NCBI GenBank assembly: GCA_963739005.1
Contig: CAVTYQ010000004.1
Location: 434,001-498,000 of the forward strand
Source of the DNA: DASWJZ01 sp963739005
GTDB taxonomy: Bacteria > Pseudomonadota > Alphaproteobacteria > Rhizobiales > Afifellaceae
Direction of reading: 5' to 3'
Length of the DNA: 64,000 nucleotides
The translations under genes were made by a program, and so were the position numbers. How positions within the stretch are numbered: the first letter of the stretch is position 1; each line of letters begins with the position of its first letter. The notes beneath the pieces were generated by a model that did not search any database, had not been told where the DNA came from, and worked only from the letters and a program-made list of their open reading frames with translations. Shown in pieces: positions 1-7,276 of the stretch.

Positions 1-72
1 TACGCCAACCTCTTCGACGGCAACGGCGGCTTCTGGGAAGACCGCGGCTATGAGTGGTACGGCGGAATCTGA
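1..72 (+). CDS. C-terminal end of an unidentified protein (partial)
   Basis: Frame 1 is open from the window edge to a TGA at 70-72 and encodes 23 residues rich in Gly and aromatic amino acids, ending EWYGGI. The gene starts upstream of the window, so the product cannot be named. It converges on the LysR gene with only 9 bases between the two stops, which fits a real gene end. No family is assigned. Confidence 0.55.
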   Translation, partial: YANLFDGNGGFWEDRGYEWYGGI

Positions 73-81
73 GAGCGAGCT

Positions 82-1014
82 TCAAAAACTCCAGCGGCGC
101 GCGTTGGCGACGAGAAAATCGCGGAACACGGTGACGCGCGCCGAATCCTTCAGCTCCGCCGGATAGACGAAGAAGCCGTCGAAGCTCGGCACCTCGTAGT
201 CGGGGAGGATCTGTACCAGCGCCGATTGCGGGCCGACCAGATAGTCCGGCAGGAGCGCGATGCCGACGCCCTTCTCGACGGCGCGGCGTATGGCGTTGAC
301 GTTGTTGACGGAGAACACCGGCTGGCGCGCATTGCCCGGCTCGCGCCCGGCGGTGCAGAGCCAGTTCATCGTCTTCAGGTAGGTCGGCGCGTTCTCGCCG
401 AAGATGACGATGCGATGCTTGTCGATGTCGTCGGTGGTCTTCGGCTCGCCGAAACGGTCGAGATAATCGCGCGACGCATAGACGTGGAAGTGCAGCGTAA
501 AGAGCCGCCGCTGAATGAGGTCGGGCTGCGTCGGCGCGCGCAGCCTGATCGCCACGTCGGCCTGGCGCATGGCGACGTCGAGCTCCGAATCGTCGAGGAT
601 CAGCTCAAGACGAATGCCCGGATAGAGGTCGATGAACTCGTTGATGCGCGAGGTGAGCCAGGTCGAACCGATGCCGACGGTGGTCGTCACGCGCAGCGTG
701 CCGGTCGGCTGACCGCGCGAATCGACGAGCTGGGCGCGAACGTTTTGAAGCTTCAGCGCGATGTCGCGCGCCGCGCGCATCAGAAGCTCGCCCTCTTCGG
801 TGAGGATCAGGCCGCGGGCGTGGCGGTGGAAGAGGGGGGTGCCGAGCTCCTGCTCGAGCGCGCTCACCTGCCGGCTCACCGCCGACTGGCTCATGCCGAG
901 CAACTCGCCGGCGCGCGTAAACGAGCCCTCCTGCGCGGCGGCATGGAAGATGCGCAGCTTGTCCCAGTCGATCTCGCCGCGTTGGACGGGCGGTCCCGGC
1001 TCTTGCACGTTCAA
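82..1014 (-). CDS. lsrB: LysR-family regulator, LsrB/VtlR type
   Basis: A 310-residue LysR-type transcriptional regulator. An N-terminal winged helix-turn-helix spans roughly residues 17-75 (WDKLRIFHAAAQEGSFTRAG, then SQSAVSRQVSALE) and a periplasmic-binding-protein-like effector domain follows from about 105. The sequence FHRHARGLILTE and the RVTTTVG stretch closely resemble the rhizobial LsrB/VtlR group. In that group the gene also sits directly downstream of trxB, as here (6 bases apart, same strand). LsrB in Sinorhizobium is linked to redox control and symbiosis, and VtlR in Brucella/Agrobacterium to small-RNA and small-protein genes; these roles are family knowledge. The protein has a single cysteine (C220), so a disulfide switch within one chain is not possible. 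Orthology is inferred from sequence and context. Confidence 0.85.
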   Translation of the reverse strand: MNVQEPGPPVQRGEIDWDKLRIFHAAAQEGSFTRAGELLGMSQSAVSRQVSALEQELGTPLFHRHARGLILTEEGELLMRAARDIALKLQNVRAQLVDSRGQPTGTLRVTTTVGIGSTWLTSRINEFIDLYPGIRLELILDDSELDVAMRQADVAIRLRAPTQPDLIQRRLFTLHFHVYASRDYLDRFGEPKTTDDIDKHRIVIFGENAPTYLKTMNWLCTAGREPGNARQPVFSVNNVNAIRRAVEKGVGIALLPDYLVGPQSALVQILPDYEVPSFDGFFVYPAELKDSARVTVFRDFLVANARRWSF

Positions 1015-1020
1015 GCGCTT

Positions 1021-1989
1021 CTACTCCGCTGCTTCGCGCGTAGTCTCTACGCCGAACAGGTACTTCTCCGCTTCCAGCGCCGCCATGCAGCCAAGCCCCG
1101 CCGCGGTTACGGCCTGACGAAACACTTCGTCGGTCACATCGCCTGCCGCATAGACGCCCGGAACGCTGGTCGCGGTCGAATCCGGCGCCGTCCAGATATA
1201 CCCGCTCGGCTTCAGCCTGAGCTGCTCCTTGAACAGCGACACGGCCGGCTCATGACCTATAGCAATGAATATGCCGTCAACGGAGATGTCCGACTTTTCG
1301 CCGGTTTTCGCGTTCTTCAGCCGCGCACCGGTGACGGCGGGCGGAAAGCCGCTCTTGCCCAAGACCTCGTCGAGGACCGCGTCCCAGACGACTTCGACGT
1401 TGTCGCGCGCGAGCAGACGCTCCTGCATGATGCGCTCGGCGCGGAACGCGTCGCGCCGATGCGCCACCGTCACCTTGTGGGCGAGATGCGAGAGGTAGAT
1501 CGCCTCCTCGACTGCCGTGTTCCCGCCGCCGACGACGAGCACGTCCTTGCCCTTGAAGAAGAAGCCGTCGCAGGTGGCGCAGGCGGAGACGCCAAAACCC
1601 TTGAAGCGCTCCTCGGAGGGAAGCCCGAGCCAGCGCGCCTGCGCGCCGGTCGCGACGATGAGAACGTCGGCGGTCCAGATATCGCCGCTGTCGAGCGTCA
1701 GGCGGAAGGGCCGCTGCCTGATGTCGGCCTCGACCACGGTATCGGAGATCATGCGCGTGCCGACGTGGAGCGCCTGTTCGCGCATCTGCTCCATCAGCCA
1801 TGGGCCCTGGATCACGTTGGCGAAGCCCGGATAGTTTTCGACGTCCGTGGTGATCGTCATCTGTCCACCGGGCTGCAGGCCGGCGATCAGCACCGGCTCG
1901 AGCATGGCCCGCGCCGCATAGATCGCCGCCGTGTAGCCGGCCGGGCCGGAGCCGAGGATCAGAACTCGTGCGTGATGATGTTGGGCCAT
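1021..1989 (-). CDS. trxB: Thioredoxin-disulfide reductase
   Basis: A 322-residue FAD/NADPH enzyme that reduces oxidised thioredoxin in the cytoplasm. The FAD-binding GSGPAG motif lies at residues 13-18. The redox-active CATC pair is at 137-140, followed by DGFFF. An NADPH-binding GGGNTA motif follows, and a second FAD contact (GVYAAGDVTD) lies near the C-terminus. The start was set at the ATG at 1989 because the family begins just before the first dinucleotide fold; an in-frame extension to 2076 adds Arg/Ser-rich sequence overlapping the upstream gene. It is followed by the lsrB-like regulator on the same strand, suggesting joint expression. Confidence 0.97.
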   Translation of the reverse strand: MAQHHHARVLILGSGPAGYTAAIYAARAMLEPVLIAGLQPGGQMTITTDVENYPGFANVIQGPWLMEQMREQALHVGTRMISDTVVEADIRQRPFRLTLDSGDIWTADVLIVATGAQARWLGLPSEERFKGFGVSACATCDGFFFKGKDVLVVGGGNTAVEEAIYLSHLAHKVTVAHRRDAFRAERIMQERLLARDNVEVVWDAVLDEVLGKSGFPPAVTGARLKNAKTGEKSDISVDGIFIAIGHEPAVSLFKEQLRLKPSGYIWTAPDSTATSVPGVYAAGDVTDEVFRQAVTAAGLGCMAALEAEKYLFGVETTREAAE

Positions 1990-2002
1990 CGTTTCGGCGC
2001 CC

Positions 2003-2635
2003 CTAGCTCGCCTTGCGGAAGGGATTGAGCTTCTTGATCGTCGAGGAGATGCGGTGGCGCCCCTGCTCGCGCGCAACCACCGACTTGTCGGTCACCCAGT
2101 TCATCTGCACGGCGCGGCGCGGGCCGTCGAAGGGGAGATGCCCGTGCCAGGAATTTTCCGAGCGGCGGAAGACGAGAAGCGTGCCGCCATGCGGCGGGAC
2201 CTCCTCCGCGTAGTCCTCGATGTCGGTGCCGCTGCGAAGGACACGGAGCCGTCCGCCGTCCTTGTCCCATTTCTCGTTCATGTAGAGGAGGACGGTGATG
2301 AGCTTGGTGGTGGAATTGGTGTGGATCTTGCCGTCGGTCGCGCGGCACTCGCCGCGCACGGTGAACATGGTCGGGCGCGATGCCAAGTCGATGCCGAATT
2401 TGGCCTCGATCGCATGGCGAAATTCCGGCCCGTTGAGTTCATCGAGGAGCGCCTTGAAGTGGCCGGAGATTCCGACCTCGGAGAGCGGATGCGAGCCCGG
2501 CCCGGGCACCGCCGGATAGTCGCCCACCACGCGGGGGAAGCGGTCCGCGCGCACGAAGTCCGGCACGACCAGGTAGTCATAGGGCTTGCGCTTCAGCGGT
2601 GTGCGCTCGAGCGCGTCGATATCGAGATAGGCCAT
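2003..2635 (-). CDS. 2OG-Fe(II) oxygenase family protein with HxN in place of HxD
   Basis: A 210-residue protein of the 2-oxoglutarate/Fe(II) oxygenase (prolyl-4-hydroxylase-like) superfamily. The double-stranded beta-helix is recognisable from KIHTNSTTKLITVLLYMN (104-120), the distal iron-binding His in SWHGH (164-166) and the 2OG-binding Arg in GPRRAVQ (173-174). The usual H-x-D iron motif reads H105-T-N107: the codon is AAT, one base from an Asp codon. Loss of the carboxylate may impair or alter catalysis. The start at 2635 was chosen because the product then begins with a hydrophobic strand; the longer frame adds Arg-rich sequence. It lies 14 bases upstream of trxB and is divergent from a second 2OG oxygenase. 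The substrate is unknown. Confidence 0.85.
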   Translation of the reverse strand: MAYLDIDALERTPLKRKPYDYLVVPDFVRADRFPRVVGDYPAVPGPGSHPLSEVGISGHFKALLDELNGPEFRHAIEAKFGIDLASRPTMFTVRGECRATDGKIHTNSTTKLITVLLYMNEKWDKDGGRLRVLRSGTDIEDYAEEVPPHGGTLLVFRRSENSWHGHLPFDGPRRAVQMNWVTDKSVVAREQGRHRISSTIKKLNPFRKAS

Positions 2636-2877
2636 AGTCCTCGACCGGTCAGAGGCGCCGCTCGAAGCCAAGCGGCCGGCCGGAAGGGAGATAGTGGAAG
2701 GCGGCGCGGGCTTCAAGAATGCCGGCGCCTGCAACATCCGGCGGCGGCACGTCGCCCAGCGCCCTGGACAGGCGGCGGCGAAGTCCTCTAGATCGGCGGA
2801 CGGGGCGTTTGCAACGCGGGAATGCCGCAGGGAGCGGGGCTTTCGGGGGCAGCGCCGGGAATTTCGAGGGGACACGA

Positions 2878-3549
2878 ATGAGCACGCTCTCCGACACGAT
2901 CAAGAAGAGCCTGACCGAGTCGGTCGATACAGCCGAGAGGCGCACGGCGCCTTATCGCCATTGGATTCTGCACCAGGTGCTTCCCACGAGCGTCTTCGAC
3001 GAGCTCAAGGCTATGCCGTTTCCGGTCGCCGACCTCGGCGGCGTCTCGGGCACGCGCGAGGCGCACAACCCAGACCGCATCTATTTCTCCGGCGCCAACC
3101 TCGAAGCGTTCGACAACGCGCGGGCGACCGTGGAGGCGTTCCAGGACCCGAAAATCGTGGCGCACCTCGCCGGGGTCTTCGGCGCGCCGCTCGACAACAC
3201 CTATATCCGTATCGAATACGCGCAGGACACCGACGGCTTCTGGCTGAAGCCGCACACCGATATCGGCGTGAAGATGTTCACGATGCTCCTCTACATGTCG
3301 GACGATCCGCGCCATTCCGACCTCGGCACCGACATCTACGCCGACGAGACCACGCATGCGGGGCGCCCGCCATTCGAGCCGAACTCGGCGCTGATCTTCG
3401 TGCCGGCGACGAACACCTGGCACGGTTTCGAGAAGCGGCCGATCCAGGGCGTCCGGCGCTCCATCATCATCAACTACGTGACCAACGACTGGCGCGCCCG
3501 CGAGCAGCTGGCGTTTCCGCAGCAGCCCGTCGCCACCGAAGCCGGGTGA
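2878..3549 (+). CDS. 2OG-Fe(II) oxygenase family protein
   Basis: A 223-residue protein of the same superfamily as its divergent neighbour, with the full catalytic set: HTD at 126-128, distal His182 in NTWHGFE and the 2OG-binding Arg at 193-194 in GVRRSIIINYV. The ATG at 2878 has a purine-rich GAGGGGA just upstream. The two oxygenase genes share a 242-base divergent intergenic region. Homologues often hydroxylate proteins or small molecules, but nothing here indicates the substrate. Because this copy is intact and the neighbour has lost the Asp ligand, the two probably do not do the same job. Confidence 0.88.
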   Translation: MSTLSDTIKKSLTESVDTAERRTAPYRHWILHQVLPTSVFDELKAMPFPVADLGGVSGTREAHNPDRIYFSGANLEAFDNARATVEAFQDPKIVAHLAGVFGAPLDNTYIRIEYAQDTDGFWLKPHTDIGVKMFTMLLYMSDDPRHSDLGTDIYADETTHAGRPPFEPNSALIFVPATNTWHGFEKRPIQGVRRSIIINYVTNDWRAREQLAFPQQPVATEAG

Positions 3550-3587
3550 GCGCCGAACGCGCTCTTTAAGAGGAGAGCGCTTCCGCC

Positions 3588-4553
3588 TCAGGCAAGCCCG
3601 AGCATTTCGCGGATGCGACGCGCCGGCTCAAGCGCCGGATAGATCGGCTGGCGCCCCGCGAAGCTCCAATCGAGATCGTCGCCCTCGATCGCCGAGACGA
3701 GTCCGTCGGCAAGCATGCGCTTCAGAAACGCCTCGTGCCGCACGCCCCGCCCTTCGAGCGGCAGCACGTGCACCGGCCGTCCGGTGGCGAGCGCCTCGGA
3801 GATCATCGAGATCGACTCGGCGGAGACGATCAGCCGATCGGCGAGAGAAAGAATGCCGAAATAGGGGTTCTCGCCGGTCTCGTCCCAAAGTGTCCCAAGC
3901 GACTCCGCCGCCAGCGCCGAGCCGATCGCGTGCTTCGCCGCCTCGCTCGTCCGCCGCGAGGGGGTGGCTGCCACCTGCATCCCGTGCTCGGCATGCGTCT
4001 TCCGCAACACGCGGACGAGACGTGACGCCACGCCATCGGTCAGCCGATAATTGCCGTTGTCACCGCCGACGAGCGCGCCGATGAGCGGCTGTCCTTCCGG
4101 ACAGAGCCTCTCGCGCCATTTCGTCCGCGCCTCTTCAAGCCGTTCCGCCGTCACCCGATGCAGTGCCGTCGGCACCGCGACGACGTTCGCGCCGCGCACC
4201 CGGTCGTGCGGCATCGCGGCGACGAGGTCGAACTTGGCGCGTGCGAGCTCCGGGTTCTGCACATAGGCCGCAAAGGTACGGCCGCCGGAGAGGCGCTTCA
4301 CAGCGAGCGCCGGCCCGATCGAGCGGCGGCCGCAGCCGACGATCAGGCGCGGCCAGGGCGGCGCCAGCCCGTCGCCGGAAGGATCGAGCGCCGCGAGCGG
4401 CATCGGAAGGAGGCCACCCGGAAGCGAGGCCCAAGGCAGCCGTACGACGATTCGCTTCTCCTCGATGGGGAGACCGACGGCTTCTGCCAGCCCAAGTGCC
4501 TGACTGCGCATGCCGGCTTCCCCCGTCGTCAGCACCCAGCAGACGTCCGTCAT
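3588..4553 (-). CDS. ELM1/GtrOC1-family putative nucleoside-diphosphate-sugar epimerase
   Basis: A 321-residue protein of the family named after plant ELM1, which is widespread in alphaproteobacteria. It starts MTDVCWVLTTGEAGMRSQALGLAEAVG, typical of the family, and its C-terminal half carries the glycosyltransferase-B-like stretch SLADRLIVSAESISMISEALATGRPVHVLPL. The bacterial function is not established; the fold suggests nucleotide-sugar chemistry or envelope glycan work. The start at 4553 matches family N-termini, and the in-frame extension is low-complexity. A small co-directional ORF lies 49 bases upstream. Confidence 0.85.
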   Translation of the reverse strand: MTDVCWVLTTGEAGMRSQALGLAEAVGLPIEEKRIVVRLPWASLPGGLLPMPLAALDPSGDGLAPPWPRLIVGCGRRSIGPALAVKRLSGGRTFAAYVQNPELARAKFDLVAAMPHDRVRGANVVAVPTALHRVTAERLEEARTKWRERLCPEGQPLIGALVGGDNGNYRLTDGVASRLVRVLRKTHAEHGMQVAATPSRRTSEAAKHAIGSALAAESLGTLWDETGENPYFGILSLADRLIVSAESISMISEALATGRPVHVLPLEGRGVRHEAFLKRMLADGLVSAIEGDDLDWSFAGRQPIYPALEPARRIREMLGLA

Positions 4554-4602
4554 CGACCCGGCGCGTGAAGGAAGAGGATTTGGAGACGCACTTCGGGCCG
4601 GT

Positions 4603-4755
4603 TCACTCGGCGAGGCGCACGATCGCGCCGCGGTCTGCCGGGACGTCGCCCACGAGCGGCTCGGAATGCGCGCGCGCCGCGAGGCGCACGAGCGCGAGCG
4701 CAATTGCTATCGCATAAATGCTGCGGCGGAGGGCCGCCGAACGAAAAAACGACAT
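4603..4755 (-). CDS. Small predicted membrane protein (50 aa)
   Basis: A 50-residue reading frame from an ATG at 4755 to a TGA at 4603-4605. It begins MSFFRSAALRR, continues with one hydrophobic helix of about 14-18 residues (IYAIAIALALV), and ends with an acidic, extra-membrane tail. The positive-inside pattern before the helix favours a real membrane peptide. It lies upstream of the ELM1-family gene on the same strand with a 49-base gap. No family is recognised, and the evidence is composition and context only. Confidence 0.45.
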   Translation of the reverse strand: MSFFRSAALRRSIYAIAIALALVRLAARAHSEPLVGDVPADRGAIVRLAE

Positions 4756-4832
4756 CGCACGAATCCAAAGCGCCGCGGCTCACCCCGGCGCCTTGTATCT
4801 ATTCCTTTCGGGTCGTGCGCGGAAGCGCCGGC

Positions 4833-5363
4833 TCAGCTCTTCACGGCCGCGATCGCCTCGGCGAGATCGCCATAGGGCTCGCAGGTCGTGCCGCAGCGCT
4901 TCTCGATCTCGGCCAATTGCGCTTTCGCGCGGGCGAGGTCGCCCTTTATCAGGTAGGCCTCGCCGAGATACTCGCGCACCAGCGTATAGTTCGGATCGAG
5001 CGCCACGGACTGGAGATAGTAGCCGATCCCCTCATCCGTCCGCCCAAGCTTCCGCGTGGCGTAGCCGCGGTAGTTGAGCGCCTCGGCGGTGTTCGGGTTC
5101 TTAAGGCGGTCAAGCGTCTGCAGCGCCTCGTCGTAGCGTCCTGCCTTGGCCAGCACGTAGGCATAGGTGGTGAGCGATTTGTCGTCGAGGCTCGACTGCG
5201 CGTCGACGCACGTCTGCTTCTGCTGGTTATAGACCTTGCCGGTCGGGCAGGTCGGGGTCTGGCCGCCGCTGCTGCTGGCGCCGCTGCCGGCCGCAAAGGC
5301 GGGCGCGGCGAGCAGGCCGCCGGCAAGGAGACTCGCGCTGACGATGGTGAGGAGTGATTTCAT
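4833..5363 (-). CDS. Exported tetratricopeptide-repeat protein
   Basis: A 176-residue protein with an N-terminal signal peptide (MKSLLTIVSASLLAGGLLAAPAFA). A Gly/Ser-rich linker and a CPTGKVYNQQKQTCV segment with two cysteines follow, likely a disulfide pair in the periplasm. About three TPR units cover the remainder (AYVLAKAGRYDEALQTLDRL, ALNYRGYATRKLGRTDEGIGYY, VREYLGEAYLIKGDLARAK). Such proteins usually scaffold protein interactions; the partner is unknown. The ATG at 5363 was preferred over an in-frame start 25 codons upstream because it puts the signal peptide at the N-terminus. Confidence 0.85.
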   Translation of the reverse strand: MKSLLTIVSASLLAGGLLAAPAFAAGSGASSSGGQTPTCPTGKVYNQQKQTCVDAQSSLDDKSLTTYAYVLAKAGRYDEALQTLDRLKNPNTAEALNYRGYATRKLGRTDEGIGYYLQSVALDPNYTLVREYLGEAYLIKGDLARAKAQLAEIEKRCGTTCEPYGDLAEAIAAVKS

Positions 5364-5634
5364 TCTGGTGCCTCGTGGCGAAGTGGGATGGCGGGGGCTG
5401 CCATCTGGGAACACATCATAAGCTGCGGCCGGCGTCACGGGCCGTCAATCTGACGTGAGCGGAGGTAGAATCGAGTTGGCCGGTCTGGCCTCTGTCGCGT
5501 CCTTTCCGAGTGACGCTGGGCTTACCGCAAATCGGCTCGATGCACCGGTCGAATTGCAACCGTTTACTGCCGATAAATTCAATGATAAGTTGAATTGAGA
5601 CTCATCCCTCGGGAGGGGCTCGTCTGGGGGCGCC

Positions 5635-5967
5635 GTGGATTTGACGAATGTCATGGGGCTTGTGGAAAACGGCCTGTTGCTTTGGCTTGGCCTGCTCGCG
5701 GCATTCGTCCTGCGCGGGATTCTCACGGGCGCAATCAATACCAGCGGGCTGCTTAGCGACGAGCGGCGCGGAGACATCGCCCCTCAACGGGTGGCGCTCC
5801 TCCTTGCGACGCTTAGTTACGCCGCCTTCTACGTCACGACCGCGCTCAGGGCATCGCCTAATTCAGGGGGACTGCCAGACGTTCCCGACTCCGTGCTCAC
5901 CGTCCTCCTTGGAACGAACGGGCTGTATCTGACTGGCAAGATCGCCGGCATCAAAAATAGGGGCTGA
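5635..5967 (+). CDS. Small three-TM membrane protein, paralogous to the next gene
   Basis: A 110-residue protein with predicted membrane helices near residues 10-30, 50-68 and 84-103. Its C-terminal part (LPDVPDSVLTVLLGTNGLYLTGKIAG) parallels the downstream protein (IEVPNGALMLLGISGGSYLISKYSG), so the two look like diverged copies of one small membrane domain. The start is a GTG at 5635; an ATG at 5653 is possible. It lies 2 bases before the next gene and about 400 bases before an exported nuclease on the same strand. Function is unknown. The 270 bases upstream are AT-richer than the surroundings and probably hold the promoter. Confidence 0.7.
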   Translation: MDLTNVMGLVENGLLLWLGLLAAFVLRGILTGAINTSGLLSDERRGDIAPQRVALLLATLSYAAFYVTTALRASPNSGGLPDVPDSVLTVLLGTNGLYLTGKIAGIKNRG

Positions 5968-5969
5968 TC

Positions 5970-6326
5970 ATGGCGCCGTATCAACTTTCGCTGATCGTCG
6001 CGGTCATCGTGTCGATCATCATCTTGCTTCTCGCGCTTGCCGTCGTCTGGCAGATTTGGCGCGGCCGTTTGGATCTTGCGTATCTGCTTTCCGAGCCGGT
6101 CGACAAAGGCGGCGACGGCAAGCCGAAAGCCAGCCTCTCTCGGTTCCAATTCCTCGTCTTCACCTTCGTCATCGCCGGTCTCTATCTGGTGCTGTCACTT
6201 GAGGCGGGGACGCTGATCGAGGTGCCGAACGGGGCGCTCATGCTGCTCGGTATTAGCGGCGGCAGCTACCTGATCTCGAAATATTCGGGCATCGGCGGCA
6301 GTGACAAGGACAACGGCAAGAAGTGA
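5970..6326 (+). CDS. Small membrane protein with SRFQFLVFTFVIAGLYL domain
   Basis: A 118-residue protein with a strong N-terminal helix (7-29), a linker containing a conserved-looking SLSRFQFLVFTFVIAGLYLVLSLE segment, and a final helix ending in GISGGSYLISKYSG and a Lys-rich tail. It shares layout and C-terminal motif with the gene 2 bases upstream. I recall this kind of tri-helical domain from uncharacterised proteobacterial proteins, but no function is known to me. The third gene of the apparent operon encodes an exported nuclease. Confidence 0.7.
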   Translation: MAPYQLSLIVAVIVSIIILLLALAVVWQIWRGRLDLAYLLSEPVDKGGDGKPKASLSRFQFLVFTFVIAGLYLVLSLEAGTLIEVPNGALMLLGISGGSYLISKYSGIGGSDKDNGKK

Positions 6327-6372
6327 TGGGCGGGGCAAGAGCAAGGCCGTTTGCTGGGGGAGGACGAGCGCC

Positions 6373-7221
6373 ATGCTGACGCAATTGACCTTCGGCCGTC
6401 TCGGCGCGATGGCGGTGTTGGTGGGAGCCACGCTCGGGCCCGCGCACGGGCAAGCGGTTCAGCCGGGTGAGGCTTGTGCGCACATTTTCGCTGAGACCGG
6501 CGTCCCCGAGATTGATGCTGATGTTGGCGCAGCGCCGGCGGGGCCCGCGCTCACTCGTACGTTCGTCTGCCGCGACGGCTACTCGTTGCTGCACAATGAC
6601 CTCACGCACATTCCCGATTGGGTGGCCGAGGACGTGACTGCCGACGAGATCGTGGGCAAGGCGCAGAGGAAGAACAATTTCATGCCCGATCCGGAGACGC
6701 CACCGCCCGCCGGCGCGACACTGCAGAACTATAGCGGCAGCGGGTTCGACCGCGGCCATCAGGCTCCTGCCGCCGATTTTAAGAGCGACCAGGAGCTGAT
6801 GGATCAATCGTTCTTCCTGTCAAACATGGCGCCGCAGATCGGTCAGTGCTTCAACCGCGGCATCTGGGCGGACCTTGAGGACGAGGTCCGCAACTGGGCG
6901 AAAACCCGTGAGCGCCTGATCGTGTTCACCGGGCCGATCTATCCCGACCCGGTCGCGACGATCGGCGATCTGGTCAAGAAGAAGCCCGGCGACGACGTGG
7001 CGGTCCCCGAGTCTTTCTTCAAGATTATTTATCACCCGGCGACGATGCACTCCGTGGCCTTCCTCCTTCCCAACAAACGTCTTTGCTCGCAGGACCCGAA
7101 CGGCTTCGTCACCTCGATCAAGAATATTCGTGAGCTCACCGGAATCGATTTCTTCACCGCCCTCAGCCGGCGGCAGAAGACGGTGATCGAGCGCAACAAA
7201 GGTAACAACTGGGGTTGGTAA
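6373..7221 (+). CDS. Exported DNA/RNA non-specific endonuclease (NUC1/EndoG family)
   Basis: A 282-residue beta-beta-alpha-metal nuclease. A signal peptide covers about residues 1-27, ending in AHG. The hallmark DRGH is at 126-129 (FDRGHQAPAAD; His129 is the general base). N161 in FNRGIW is the expected Mg2+ ligand, with acidic residues at 169-171. Family members cut DNA and RNA without sequence specificity. Secretion suggests periplasmic or extracellular nucleic-acid turnover, or an offensive role. The ATG at 6373 was chosen because it fronts the signal peptide. It is 46 bases downstream of the two small membrane proteins, which could be export or protection partners (inference). Confidence 0.9.
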   Translation: MLTQLTFGRLGAMAVLVGATLGPAHGQAVQPGEACAHIFAETGVPEIDADVGAAPAGPALTRTFVCRDGYSLLHNDLTHIPDWVAEDVTADEIVGKAQRKNNFMPDPETPPPAGATLQNYSGSGFDRGHQAPAADFKSDQELMDQSFFLSNMAPQIGQCFNRGIWADLEDEVRNWAKTRERLIVFTGPIYPDPVATIGDLVKKKPGDDVAVPESFFKIIYHPATMHSVAFLLPNKRLCSQDPNGFVTSIKNIRELTGIDFFTALSRRQKTVIERNKGNNWGW

Positions 7222-7276
7222 GTCGCGGTCGCCGTCGCTTGTCGACTTCGCTGAGGCGTCCGATAGAGACCGCCGC

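Noticed and set aside
226..2028. Long plus-strand open frame (600 codons) opposite lsrB and trxB
   Set aside because: It lies entirely antisense to two clear genes; long antisense frames are expected at this GC content and the translation has no family features.
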